DNA of 64,000 nucleotides from Bugula neritina (GCA_964035545.1 CAXIUT010000124.1:1-64000), one strand, 5' to 3'; positions 1-14,500 are shown, counted from the stretch's first letter. Numbers and translations are program-made. The notes: generated from the sequence alone by a model not told the origin.

Positions 1-76
1 CCCAACCCCAACCCCAACCCCAACCCCAACCCCAACCCCAACCCCAACCCCAACCCCAACCCCAACCCCAACCCCA
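1..76. repeat. C4A2 telomere, left end of chromosome A
   Basis: An uninterrupted run of CCCCAA units at the window's first base, in the orientation of a left chromosome end. Unique sequence begins at the g at 77. The nearest stop codon (separase, minus strand) lies only about 53 bp inside. Confidence 0.97.
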
Positions 77-128
77 GAATTTATTATCTTATTTCAATTT
101 AAAACAAATATTGTCATTCATATCATTA

Positions 129-3100
129 TCACATCCGGTATATCATAGTAGGCAACCCATAGACCACCATTGCCGATCCATTGAGATGAGGATAGTAGCA
201 ACTTTCCTTAGCTTTATTCAAAATAGTACCTAAATTGTTTTATTTATCCTGAGTAAGCATATTGATAGTAACATCATCAATATCGACATCAGTAACACTC
301 CATAGACAACCCACATAGCTAGGACATCCTCTCATTAGAAAATCAAAGGAACAACCTGAAGGTTCTGAACCTTAAAATGTCATTTGACAGCTATTACATC
401 CAAATACCAACATAACACATTTAGGATTAAAATTGATATATTGAGATGATGGAATGTGTTCTAGACCAGTGCCATGTCCCATATACAGATAACAATCTTT
501 ATCAAATAAATGTATTATCTCCTGTAACTCAGGTTTTCTTCCAGTTATTCCCGACCAATTACTATATTTCTAACGAATATATCTGAACTTATCTTCAGTC
601 TAGGGAAGATCGTTTTTGGTATTGACCAGATATTTGCAATTATTCAAATTAAATTTTGATTATTTTTAACCATTAATAAATAAGTATTGTAGCGATGGAA
701 TACGGTATATTGCATTATAGATAGATAACGATCGAATTCCTTCAAAAGGAAATGATAAAAAAGGATAATGTATATAGATTAATACATTTTACAATATTTT
801 ACCATAAATATATTATAATTATATCGAAAAAGATTATAACTTCCTTTTTATCTGCTAAAAAATACCCACTCGAAACCTCCGAACATACAACTACAAGTGA
901 TAACTCATCTACTTCTAGATAAATAAAAATTTATGCAATCCAGTACCTTATAGTTGTTTCAATATCTATCTAGGTATATGATCAGTATTGATATCTCTTA
1001 CTCCAATATCAGTATTAGCTATAATTTTACCAAGCTATTTATCCAATCCCTTCCTCTTTTTATAATTAATATTTGAATTAATGTCTTTTGATTTTATTAT
1101 CTAGTTATTACTTTTTATGATTGAATTAAAAACGTCTATTTTGTCTTAAAATTCTACCAAACGAACATAAGTCACCAGAATGTCACCTTGACAAGCCAAA
1201 TTATAAAGATATGAACCGATTGGAAATAGTATTGAAAGGGGATACTTTATTTTGATAAGAACCTTTATTTTGTTTTAAACTATGTCATTGTATTGATCTT
1301 TCATTGTGTTATAAATTTTAACAAAAGAATTTATGGAATAAGTTATATCTTCATACTTTCCTTCACTTAAAGATATGGTAAAATCATTGCTAGCCCATAA
1401 TTACTTAATTACATAGTTAAACTATTAAAAAATAATAGCTATTTTTACTATAATTTTGTCAATCTATCTATGGTCTTCAACAGAAAAAGAGTCTATATTT
1501 GATATAGCATTGTCTAAAAATTAACCAATATAGTCTTTAATAACCAAAAGCATAACGATAATTTTCAAATATAAGAGCAGATAACTCCACACAAAGTTTC
1601 TTCGACACTTATAGTTACTATTCAACTGATTTATATTTTAATTGTTTTATATCTATCAAAAGAGGAAAATTTTAACTATTAATTTTATCTTAATAGATAG
1701 ACATAGTTGATTTTATTTTGATTTTTTGCCATTAATTGATCCCAACATATCGAAAACAATCATCATAAACATTTCAGCCAATACCACTCCTATCCTTCCA
1801 CCATTTTTAAACGCATTATCAACTGTCCTTGAAAATCCTTTCAGATTTAATCCCCAAGATAGTGATTTCCTTCGATCACATAAAATACGATCTATTTTTC
1901 TATACTAGGAAAGGTCAATATCATTAGTTATAATCTTTTTTAAGCTATCTGCTATTTTCAAATAGTTGATGTCTTTTTTCTTTTGTCTCAAAATCAAAAT
2001 AGGTAAAGTGAGTTAATCTAGATGACCACTTCTAGTGAGAAAAGTCGTTGAAAATTTAATAAAACTTTTAATTTTAGACAACTAATTCAATTAAATAGAT
2101 TTATTCAATATTTTGTTGGTAAAAAGAACTAGTAGTCTAAGATAAGACCAATCTTCTTACCAAATTTAACTAAACCATTTTGCTGAATCATATAAGTATT
2201 TTTTAATTGTTTAGACATCTTAAGAACAACATTCTAATTAGCCATTTCAAAAGGAATATAATTAAAGTTAAAAATCTTTGATGTAATATGCCAAACTATC
2301 GTTTTCAAATTGTTGATATAAGATAAAGGAGTTGCTTTGTATAGATATAGTATTTTGAATATACGACGAGATTCAAATATTTTTTGAGTTATTTATCCGT
2401 CAAGTAAAAAGTATATCATATGATTCAGTTTTTATGAAAACTATTGTGAATTACCAACTACTTACTTGATTTTATTTTTTATTTTTTACTATTCTTGCTT
2501 ATCAAAGATCTACAAAAATACTAATCTTGATATTTAGAACATAAATATCTATTAACCAATATACTTTTTAACGAGAGACAATCGATAGGATATCAAAATA
2601 TGTTTAAAAGAATTCAACTCTGTCAAATAAGCCAGATAAACAAGATCATTCAAGTAAGAACATGTGGCTCTAACCTAATTCTAATCTTAAAGCTATATTT
2701 CATAAATATTGATAGAACCATACGATTAGATCACTTACAATCTATTTTAAAACTTTAAAAATATATTTTACAATTATTTGCACCTTAACTTAACAGTTTT
2801 CAAGATAGTTGCTATATTATCAATTTCTTAATGCAAAAAACTATATTAACCAATATCTCCCATATTCATACTCTAAGTAGAAGCTATCTTTTTAAACGAA
2901 ATATCACTTTAAAAGTTAAATCCATTCGGATAGATTAGATAATACAGATGTTTTAAAGAAACTGAAGCCAAAAGTCCCAAATCTGGAATAATCTTTTCCT
3001 ATAAAATATGACTAACATGATTGATATAATTTAAGGCAGGTTTTTATAAAAATCTTATCTATAATAAATCAATTACATCTGCTATAGTCTGAATATATGT

Positions 3101-3800
3101 CTTTGTAGATAAATCATTCATTTTTTACAAACGAATAAACAAACTATAAAGCTAACTTTTTATATTAAATGTATAATCTATTAACTATACTTTTTATTTT
3201 AATGATAAATTTGATCTTTTTTCCATCAGTTTTTGAAGAAGAGTTATAAAATTTGATAATATTTATCTGTATTACTTATTTGAACAAAATTATTATCTAT
3301 TTATCAATGAAAATGATTATCTAATTATACTGTCTTTTATTATGTTTATATTATCATCATTAGCTGAAATTAATTTTAGTAGATTCTATAAAGAATCTTA
3401 TTAAAAGTATTAATAGTATTCGCCTATAATAGGTATAATTTATGAATAAATGTTAGCTTTTTAAAAGAGAGAAAGGATGTGAGTAGATTTGTTTATTTCT
3501 TTCAAAATTGATTTTAGTTATAATTCAAGACCTTTAATAATTAATATTTTTTGTTATCGTTTATTATTGGTCATAAAATTATTATTTTTTATATTTTATC
3601 TAAAAGAATAAAATGAAACGACTATTTTAATTTATTTTATTAAATATTTTAATGATATTCTTTGAAATAGTCTTTAGATAACTTAAAAAGCTACTAGATA
3701 AAGCTAGCTAAACAACATTTTGTTCAATATTGTTAATAATCTAAATAAATATATTTTTACTAAATTAAATTACCAGCTGCATACCCCTGACTTAACTCAT
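129..3800 (-). CDS. ESP1: Separase (peptidase family C50)
   Basis: Cysteine protease that cleaves cohesin to release sister chromatids. The C-terminal catalytic domain is clear: MGHGTGLEH carries the catalytic His, FGCNSCQM carries the catalytic Cys, then GCPSYVGCLWSVTDVDIDD, the usual separase tail that packs against the active site. Upstream lies a long helical region with little recognisable sequence, as in other separases. The stop is TGA at 129-131. The first in-frame Met after an upstream stop is at 3800, giving roughly 1,200 residues. One 20-nt intron is evident at 2129-2148 (plus coordinates). The frame also shifts between about 1000 and 1700, so further short introns are present that I could not place exactly. 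The gene just upstream on the same strand may be its N-terminal half, which would bring the length to that of typical separases. UAA and UAG are read as Glu throughout. Confidence 0.88.
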
Positions 3801-3907
3801 CAAATGATATTTTTATAAAAAATGTAAAAACTATCGACAATATGAACATTTTCAAATTATATTTTCCATTTATTATTATTTTATTAATGAGGCAATATAG
3901 TATCTTT

Positions 3908-5297
3908 TCATGATATGATAATTTTTAAACATTCATAGTTGGTAAATTTTCTTCCATTCTTTATAAGTGTATTCATCATTTGATAAAGAGGCAACCATTT
4001 ACTAAAATATTTTCGTTATTATTCTTTCCATTCAAATACATTGTTTAAATTATATTTTGAAAGGTTCTTTATCAGTTGATAATTCACAAAATTGTGAAGA
4101 TCAGTCATCAAGATGTACATTATATGCTCCTTCTACTCACCTTTAAAATGTTGAAACATTGCTTCAAAATTTAACTCAAAATTATTTTGAAATTATTCAA
4201 GATCCACCTTTGTTTTTATATTCAAGTTTAATATCTCTTCATGGATTGAAAATATGTAAAGAATACACTCTAATTTAGATGAGTTTGATGATAAGTTAAC
4301 TTTAGTATAGTGTATATTTTTGAAAAAATATTTATGAATTTTGTATTTCAATAAACTAAGAACCAATCTTTAAATTAATATATTAGGCTTTTTATTTTTA
4401 CCATTTTCAAGAGAATTTATGAATTTAACTATTTTTTACATAATTAATGAAATATCAAAACTCTATCCAAACTAAATTACAAAGTTAATAACCATTTCCG
4501 TTTGAATAGTCATTACGAAATTCAAAAAACAATTATAAAAAGTAACCATTTATACTTCCTAATCTCCAACAGTAAAAACAGCTATTAGATTACTTAATAT
4601 AGTAAATATATTGAATTTCATAATTTTCATCAAATTATGATTTTTAATACAATACACACAGTATGATTCAAAAGCAGCCAGAACCATTCTTCTTGTTTTA
4701 AGTTTAATAGTATTGTCTATATTACCTATCAAAGGCAAAAGGTAGTGTTTAAACACCTCTTAATATTCTATATTTTTAGTTTATGTAAATTACTGATTCG
4801 ATAAAAACTGAAGAATTTTGATTGATATTTTTTCAATGAAAGGATAGTTTTTTGAATCATTTACTACCTAGTAATAATTTAACTTCAACTAGTTAATGCT
4901 CAACTATAAAGGAATATTCTTCAGAAATACCTCATGATTTTTGAGCATCTCATTAAGGTTCTACAAATTAACTCTTTTAGATAGCCTAAATGCTACTTTG
5001 AAGTAAAACAAAACCATGTTTTTCTAACTAATAATATTCTTACATTATAATGAGAACTAGCAACAGCAATATGTTTGTAATAAATGTTTCTCCAGTCAGG
5101 TTTCTTTACTTTCTGTCTTTTATAGAGCTATAAAAATTTTTATAGTAACATGTGACTCTGATACCCATCGATTTCCTTCTTTTGTAATCTTCATAAGAAC
5201 AATTAAGCTCATACAATACATCCTTTATTGACTAACTATGCTTTTGTTGATTTGTTTCGTTTTTTTTAGAGGTAAATTGATCAAGAAAGTGACTCAT
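3908..5297 (-). CDS. Alpha-helical protein upstream of separase (possibly its N-terminus)
   Basis: Open on the minus strand from ATG at 5297 to TGA at 3908 once two 20-nt GT..AG introns (5090-5109 and 5024-5043) are removed; the spliced length is an exact multiple of three (449 residues). The sequence is rich in Leu, Ile, Lys and Asn and looks helical (HEAT/TPR-like), with no motif I recognise. Only about 107 bp separate its stop from the first Met of separase on the same strand. Separases usually carry a long helical N-terminus, so this may be the first half of one gene, joined by introns of 27 and 17 nt that would remove the TGA and restore the frame. Those lengths are unlike the 20-nt introns elsewhere, so I list it separately. 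Confidence 0.6.
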
Positions 5298-5454
5298 TAA
5301 TTGTATAATTAAAAAATGCCCTCCAATTTAATTAACAAACTCCTTTGAATTATCAAATAAAATAAAATTTTACTCAAATACTAATTCTATTAAATAAATA
5401 ACTATTATTATTATTCTAATTTAATTATTAAAGATAAGTAAATAAATAACCTTT

Positions 5455-5523
5455 GGGGTTGGGGTTGGGGTTGGGGTTGGGGTTGGGGTTGGGGTTGGGG
5501 TTGGGGTTGGGGTTGGGGTTGGG
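5455..5523. repeat. G4T2 telomere, right end of chromosome A, abutting another sequence
   Basis: About eleven GGGGTT units in the orientation of a right chromosome end, closing a 5.5-kb two-ended minichromosome. The next base continues directly into coding sequence of a different gene with no gap and no opposing CCCCAA tract. Confidence 0.95.
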
Positions 5524-5524
5524 A

Positions 5525-8500
5525 TTGACATAAGTACACCCAGAGGCTCTACAACTGTTTTCAGTCTCACAATGGTCATCAAGTGTTACTGCTCCTTCGG
5601 GAAGTTCAAGAGGTGGCACCACCATCTACATCAGAGGAGTAGGATTTAGCGCCAATGCCGCAGACAATCAAGTCTGGGTTGGTAATTATCCTTGTTAAAT
5701 ACCTGCAGATGGAGCAAAAGAGACAACTTTAGCCTGCATCACTTCTGATACAGGAGTATATCGCAACATCTATAATCTACCTATTACTGTGAGAAGCAAC
5801 AGACAAAAGCAAGTGCTAGCTAATGGTAGATTCTCTTATACTATCCAAAAGACTCCTGTCATCTAGAATGTTTATCCAGCTTCAGCTGTACCAGGTGCCT
5901 ACCTTCGCTATTATGGTCATCACAGAATAAACAATGTGGGTGATAACCTCAGAAATATGGGAGAAATAAAATCAATTTTTGTTGGTTAGACTCTTTGTGG
6001 AAGATTTGATATTTCAGAAGGATCAGCATCAACACAATCTCCTTCAACAATTGCCTGCAGACATGGAAATTAACAATAAGCTGGCAAATATAATGTTAGA
6101 TAACTTCTATCGATCGGATATAGCACTCCAGGATACTTTCTTAGAAGAACCTCTAGATTAAGATAAAATTTCCATTTTGCAGTCCTACCAGGAATCAATT
6201 CAGTCTATCCTAATGTCGGATCAACACTTGGACAAAAAATAACCATCAATGGAAAAGGATTTTCAACTAATACCTCACTCATCAAAATATCTATTGATGG
6301 AACTCTATGCTAGCCTACAGATGCCACTCCCACTACCATCTCATGTAGCATTGGACCCAAAGATACCAATGCCACTTAAAAACTTGATACCAACTCAGGA
6401 AACCAGAAATCAGGTTATTTTTCAGGAAGCGGACTCAGATATAGAAGATATGGGATTGGAAATCTCGGGAACAAAACTCCAGCTGGTCTCAGAAATGCTA
6501 TTCGATCTAATTCAGGACAAATCGGTCTTCGAGAAGACAGCTACAGAGGATAAATATAGACAGGTAATTTTTATGGCACTTGGTATGGTTAGGCCTTTAC
6601 TGGATACTTTAAAGCTCCAGTTGATGGACGATATACCTTCTAAGGAGTAGCCGATGATTCATTTGCAGTTTATCTTTCATCAACTTATGGTTCAGAAGAA
6701 GCATCGTCACGATTGATCTATTCCGACTCGCCACAAAATGATAATCTCTATCTGACTTATAGAGCATCAGCAAGATCTAATGTGACTCTCATAGGAGGTC
6801 AAAGCTACTATATCTAAGTCTATCATATAAATACTGAAGGGAATGGTTTTCTTAGAGTATCAGTACAAGTTCCAAATAACGATACATCTCTTCACTGGCA
6901 AACCCATACAGTTCATCGACTTAAATTAACTTATGATAATGATCCTGAAATAGTCAACTTTACTCAAACAGGTGGTACTCGTGGCAAAATCAAATTACAA
7001 ATCATCAAAAGATAAATAGGAAAACCTCCAGAAGTAGAATCTACTACTATTAACTATGATTCAAGTATGTCTAATTTCTTAGCAGCTATAAAAAAACTCA
7101 AACCATTCGATGCTTGGTACCAACTTAGTGGATATCGACAAGTTTTTGATTAAAATGGTACTTTAACTAACGATTTGGATGAGGCATACTCTTATAGTTG
7201 GATAGTTAAAATAAACCTTTATCGATCAAGAGATCTAGTTTAAACCATACTCTAACCTGAATTTGTTAATTATATGGGAAACTAATCATTTACACAATAA
7301 GTCATTCACCCTCATGGACCCCTCATATCAGGAACATTCAATCTTGCATTCTACTCGACCAAAATAAAATATAAAGGATCATAAAATTTAAGAGCTGGAA
7401 TGTCTACTGAATAACTACAAAGTGCTTTTCGAGCTCTTCCAGGCTTCGGGTCAGTCAGATTTTAAATGATATCTGATCCCATCTTCCAAGCCTATGGAGC
7501 TACTTGGATCATCACATATATAGGAGTAAACTCATTTCTACCAGACCTCACAACAACTGATACTTTTCTTAAAGGTGGAAAATCAGGAACTAAACCAATT
7601 CTAAGATCCCACACTTATCGATACTACAGTCCTCATCTTCTTTTCGATCCAATAGACTACACTCTCCTTCATACTGCATCATCCCAACCAAACGTCTTGC
7701 TCACCATCAATAATATGCCAAGTGTCTGTCTCGGCGATTGTAAATTCACTTTCATAGCCAATCCTCCATAACTAATATCATCATCAATCAATTCATAGAT
7801 AGTCAGTCTCAGTGTTACTGACCCGAATAACATGGGATATCAATTATAAGATGTCTAGGTACTGATTGGTGGTCAAAGTTGTATGATTGATACTAATACT
7901 AGTCAAACTATTAATAACTTTGATTGTTAATTAGGTGTTAATAGCGATTTAACACCAACAGTACCAGCTGGTAGTCATCTACCGTAAATAAGAATCAAAG
8001 AAGTAGGGCTCATTCCAATCGCTTCAGTCAATTCCTTTGACTTCTCACTTAGTATCACCAACATTAACATCACTTCAGGAGGACATAATGGAGGTTATGG
8101 CATGATGATAACTGGAATAGGATTTCCCTTAACTCCTCAATAAACAACCATATTAATATGCAATGTTTAAGCTACTATATCTACGATCAATAACATACAA
8201 GCTGAAATCATTATGCCCTTCTGTACCAATGGAGTTTTTGATATCACCATCTCAACAACTACATCAATCAGCAACTCAGTACAATTTACATATCATGATC
8301 CTCTATACCAAGGATACATCTACTCTATCTCACCTCAATCAGCCAGTCCAGTCCTCAAAAGCACCATGAATATCACAGGAGTAGGCTTCGGAACTGATCT
8401 CAATGCGATTCGAGTAGATCTAACAAATTCAAGCGGCAAAGTTTATCCCATGCGTATCTTGGTAATCAACAATACCTACATAAAAGCTGGTATCCCAGGA

Positions 8501-11500
8501 GGATTTGCTGGTAAATATAAAGTTCAAGTCAACAAGATAGGCTACGGATAACTCATTCCGAATACAACCAATACTAACGACTTTACCTATTAAACTATCA
8601 TTTACTCAATATCACCCACAGAAGGTAGTATTAATGGAGGCACACTCATCCATATTCAAGGCATCAACTTTTCCCAGCACCATTATAAACACTTGTCTAT
8701 GTTGGCAATTAACTAAACTGGTTCTGCAATGTTGAACATATCAGCACAACAGATGTCCTTTGTAGAACTCCTTAAGCCAGTCAGTACTACAACATCAGTA
8801 AACCTCACAGAGTCTACATTGAAACTAGACTTATGTATGATGCTTAATGTGGAACCAACAGTTCTTGTACTTTCAACTATCTTCCAACTAGTTCAAGTCC
8901 ATCTCTTTCTAAAATATCTCCTTCGAGCATCTATTCAGGTCCAGTCATACTCACAGGAGATAATTTAGATTTGGGTGGCATGCCATAAATAGTACTAAGG
9001 AATAAATAAACTGCAGCAGTCACAATTATCAATTAGACTTAGTATGATTACAATTCATCACAACTGACCTTCAATGTTAGTAATATTGAAAGTGGACCTT
9101 ATAATGTTAAAGTTCGAATTGATCCTATTGGATAAACAAATGGATTTTTGCTAAATGTTAGAGCATCAATTTCAAGTGCCACTCCATCTATTACCTCGAT
9201 TAATGGAAGAATCATCGATATTAAAGGTACTGGACTTCCAGCAAGTTGGCCTCATAAAGACTATGTCCTAAAAATAACTCTAAATGGACGTTTTATTTAG
9301 CCTGTAGTCCTGGCGACTTCACCATCAGTTATGACTTTGTCTCTACCATCAGCATGGAATAATGCTGTCTTTTCAATTCAAATAACTCCTCCATTTGGAG
9401 GAACAGTATCGGGGAGGAAATCTGTTCGAGCTCTAACTAGTACAACTCCAAGTATTAGTTTAAATAGTTCTAGTACAGGAACAGCAGGTTCGATTGGATT
9501 TATTTTTGATAAAAATAATTACTAAGCTATCGATCCATAATATGTTGAGGTCTATTCCTTGTATAATAAAAGTTAAATAAAAAATGTTACAATTTCCTCC
9601 TTAAATATCTCTTCAACTGTTTAATTTTCAGTATAATTGCCAGGAGGTTTATTTGGCTTTAGGTTTTATTACAGTCAGTATGGATGGGCTACTTGTGATG
9701 ATAACATTTCAGTAACTATCTCTCAACCTTCAGTACCTTCTATTCTTACATCTTACAATGGAGGGTAGTTTACTTTGACTGGAAGTGGTTTGAGTTCTAG
9801 TGCTACTATCAACATCAATGGATTCAAAACTACTCTTCAAAACATCACTGCTTCTTCAGCCATAGCTACTGTCCCTCCCTTCGTTAACTCTCTTTCTCAA
9901 AGTCAGTATCAGCTAGTAACTCCTAAAAGAATTACTAAAGATGAGTTCACTATCATCAGTGATAGTCAAGGCAACTAAGAAAAAGCTTTTGATGGATTGC
10001 ATGGAACTCCTTACTCTACTTCTAACTCCAACTGCTACATTGGAATTGATGTTGGGTCTTAGCTCTTATTAAAAGTATCTCGCATCAGATTCTTCCCTAA
10101 TAACCAATGGATGGTTGTTGTCAACTACTTGCTTGGAGCCAAGATATAAGCTTCAGTTGATGGTACTAACTATGATACTCTTACTTCTATAGACTCAACA
10201 GTCATTCAGGTTGGAACATTCATCCTTTTTCTCTTTCTACTTACTATAGGTATGTTAGATTCAGTCATACTTCTTCAGCAGGTTGTCAGTTAGCTTAGTT
10301 TGAAGTCCAAGGAGTTCTTTTGAAAGAAGGTATTTCTTCTCTTACTTCTAACTCAGCCAATATTGTCTATGAAGACGGAGCCAACTCTTTCACTCTAGGA
10401 TCAGTACAGTTCAGAGAAGACAGAACTCCAGTCGTTAACTCTCTTTCTAAAGCTAATGGAGATGTTTTTGGAGGATATAATCTTACTCTTACTGGCAACT
10501 ACCTCAACTTCGATACTCCTTCTGTCTCTATTGATGGAAAAGACTGTGCAGTTCTAGATAGTTCTCTCACTACTATCACTTGCAATGTTTCTGAAAGACT
10601 TACTTTGCCTTAGAAGAACTCCTTTGTTGTTAAAGTAGGATCAAACAATGCAGTCATTCATCAAAGTTTCTCTTATGTCTTGAGATGGAGTGATATTCGT
10701 ACTTGGGGAACAGATATGCCTCCTATCGATGGAGATCTTGTGCATGTTCCTCAAGGCATGAACCTTTTGGTTGACTAATCAACTCCTCAACTCGAAGGAA
10801 TCCTTGTTCAGAATGGAACTATTACTTTTGCTGACTAGAGTGATATGCTAATCAAGACAGGTTTCATACTTTTAATTGGGGGATAATTCATAGCAGGAAC
10901 AGAACAATCTCCTTATCAACATTAACTAACCTTCTAAATGTATGGAGGCTACTATGGCGGACAATTGCCAATATTCGGAAACAAAGTAATAGGTTGCCTA
11001 GAATGCTTTTTATCAATGCACGGACAGAAAAGAATATAACATGGACAGAATTAGCTTCAACAGTTTATCCTGAAGCGATACCATCGAAGTTCAAGATTAT
11101 GTTGACTGGCAAATTGGTGAGTAAATAGTCGTAGCATCAACTAATTACAATCATAGATAAGCTGAAAGAAGAATTATCACAGATATTATTAATGCTAGTA
11201 TAATCGTTGTTAATACTCCCTTTAGATATAAACATTTTGCTGGTATAGAAACATATGGAAATGATACTATTGAGATGAGAGCTGAAGTAGGTCTATTAAC
11301 TAGAAATATCAAGATGAGAGGAGATAGTACTTCAGTTAAATAAAGATATGGTTCTCACCTTTTGATGGCTGGTAGTTCTGAAAACGGACTTAAAGCACAT
11401 ATTGCTTATACTTAATTTACTAAGTGCGGACAGCCAAGAATCATTGGCAGATATTGTATTCACTTCCACATGAATGGTGATGTTTCTGAATCTTATGCTA

Positions 11501-14500
11501 GAGGTAATGCTGTCCATGACTCAATGGCAAGAGTCATCACTATCCATGGAGTTCACTACTTGACTGTCGAACACAATGTAGGTTACTTAGTTCAAGGACA
11601 CAACTACTTTGTCTAGGACGGCATTGAAACTCACAACCTCATCCAGTACAACTTGGCTATCGGATCTCTTGAGTCTTGGACTATGCTTCAAACTGACATT
11701 TCTGTTGCTTCTTTCTGGATCACTAATCCTAGCAACCACTTTAGATACAACCATGCAGCTGGCAGTGACTTCTATGGCTTTTGGTACGAGATAAAGCCAA
11801 GACCTGATGGTCCTTCAGCAACTGGAGATGTCTGTCCGATGGGAAACCCTCTAGGATAAACTCATCATAACGTAGCTCACTCGAATGTTCGTTTTGGTCT
11901 CAGAATATTCAAATTATCTCCAAGAAAATACCCTTGTGGTTCCCTTAATCCTGGTATTGTCAGCACATTTTCTGATTTTACTTTATACAAAAACGGCTAA
12001 AGTGGCTTACTAGCAGAACAGACAGGAAGTTTAATTTTTACAAAGTTTAAAACAGTTTAGAATAGACGTGCAGGAGCATAATTCTATGTCAGTTAGTATA
12101 CTACTAATCTGATAACAATCAAAGATTCAGTAATAGCAGGTAGAACAATCAGCAATAGTCCTTCATCAGGAGGAAGTGGCATCATTACTCCCAGTAAGGG
12201 CAATATCAGAATCGATAATATTCGTTTCTATAATTTTAAAGGAGGAAGTCATAGTCTATAAACCTGTAATGGTTGTAGCAGTCCAAACTCTTTTAACAAT
12301 GTTGGCATGTACATCTACATATCAAATATTAGCTACATCAATGTTAATGGAACTAAATTAAAAATGAATGGCCACCAAAAATAAATACTTTTTGATCTTG
12401 ATGGTACCTTCCTTAAGACTGATTTTGATGGTTACCAAAGAACAACTGCTACCGTCACCAACCACTACAACCATCTAACTAGTGATCCTGCCTGCAACTA
12501 TACAACCAATCCAGGACAATGGGGTTCCACTATTGCTTGTGACTAAACAGTAAAAGTAGTTAAAGTTTATTTCAAGCAAGCAGCTCCAAGTTATTTAGAC
12601 GGAGTTCCTTTAAGAGTATAAGAAATAGGAGATGTCACAGATAATGTTTCATAAACATCACGAGCATACACAGCTACTTACTCTGTTTGGTCTCATTCCT
12701 ATAAAAAGTAACCGAAAAACTCTCCAAAAACCTATGCTTTGCCTTATATAGTAGGTAGAATGTATAATGTATGGTTCTACACAGGCTATGATTTCACAGG
12801 TCTTCAAATGAAACCATCAAGCAGATTGAAATCAACAGATTAAAACATTCTTTTCAAATTCAACTATACCAGTCATAGATAAGTCTTCGATGTAGGAGTA
12901 GCTCCAGTTAGAATGAGGACAAAGTTCTCTCCTAATCCTTACTTCCTAGACTAATATAACTGTACAAATGGTTAATATTTTTATGATGACAATCCAGATA
13001 ATAGAACCTTCCAGATATGTGCAAGTGGTAACCGATCATCTAATATATAAATCAAAGGTATTTTCTGTCGTTATCTTTGCCCAAAAGCTCCAGGAGGTTT
13101 CATAAAATAAGATTTTATTCGATTTTGGAGTAATGCCACACAATGGCCCGGTGGTCGCATGCCTCTTCCAGGATAAAATGTATCAGTCAATGGCAATTGG
13201 ACTATCATCATGGACATCGATCCTGCTCCTTGCGATTTTATGTAAATCGATGGAGATGTCATCATCTAAGATAGAGATAGAAACATTACCTGTAACAGCA
13301 TATGGATTAGAGCTGGATCACTAAACGCAGGAAATGTTACAGAACCATTTGAAAGCAAATTGACAATCCAACTCAATGGATACAAAAATCAACCAAAAAA
13401 TACATTTGATCCTGCACTACAAGCAAATAAAATACTGGTTGTAACAGGTGATTTAAATTTATATGGTTTTAGTCCAGATACAGTAACAACCAAACTCACA
13501 CAAACAGCATCTCCTGGAGATACTTAAATAGTAGTCTAAGATGCTATTGGATGGGAAGTCAATGATACTATCGTCCTTTCTCCAAGCTATAGTTCAAGCA
13601 ATGAATACTAAATGCTTAATATTGAAAACATTGCTGGAAATATAATAACTATCAGTCCTCCTCTCAGATTTAGTCATTATGGAGATCTTTAAATAACTGT
13701 TAATAATAGTATTGGAACACTTGATGCAAGAACCTCAGTCGGCCATGTCTCAAGAAATATATAATTCGTATCAGGTCCTGATAGTGACTGGGGATACACC
13801 ATCTGGATCTATCAAATGTGGGAAGGATACTCTTCAAGAACAGGTAATGCAATCTTCAATTCTGTGCAATTTTCATCAGGAGGACAAATGGGAAGTCAAG
13901 ATTCCACTCTTACCCTAATCAACAACGGTGACCCATCTGCAGGTAGTACTCTAGTCACGAGATGTTCTTTCCTCAACTGCAAAAATGGTTGCATAAATGC
14001 GTTCCTCCATAAAGGTGCAAACATCAACAACAACATTTTCTATGATACCAGAAGATTCCACATGGGATTAAAACAGGTCTACAATTTCGTAGTTTATAAA
14101 AACCTTATGATCGGAGCTAATATAGGAAAAGGACCTACTTCATGTGTATAAGTTACCAATACTCCACCATCCTTCTCTAGACTCAGACTCAATGACAACA
14201 TCTGTCAAGGATCAAGAGTTAATGGATTTGTTCTACCACTTGTATCATGTGGATCATTTAATAAAATGCCATATTACAATAACTTAGCAGGTTCTATTTC
14301 AGCTAATGGTTTTCTCCTTGATAAAGTGTCATCAGGCGGTTGTATGGGTTTCTCAGGAGTTAAAGCCTATGCTTGTGGAGTAGGACAAATAGCAAATCCT
14401 CCAGGTGTAGCTGCAATTCAGTTCAAAAATGCAATTCTAATTGATAATAAAGTCGGTATGTCACTGAGGTTCGGAATGTAAGGATCTGATAGAACAGCTA

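Noticed and set aside
5081-5109. A single 82-nt intron at 5028-5109 in the gene upstream of separase
   Set aside because: Two 20-nt introns (5024-5043 and 5090-5109) give the same final frame with a good exon between them and fit the intron length seen elsewhere.
5428-5625. Open frames encoding NPNPNP, GLGLGL, PTPTPT or GWGWGW repeats here and at 37420-37883 and 59269-59807
   Set aside because: They are telomeric repeats, and runs of N, read in different frames; not proteins.
6249-6650. Open frames of 60-130 codons inside the giant genes, such as 6249-6650, 8163-8369, 13133-13324 and their minus-strand counterparts
   Set aside because: Shadows of the long frame that appears once UAA and UAG are read through; no conserved domain in the alternative frames.
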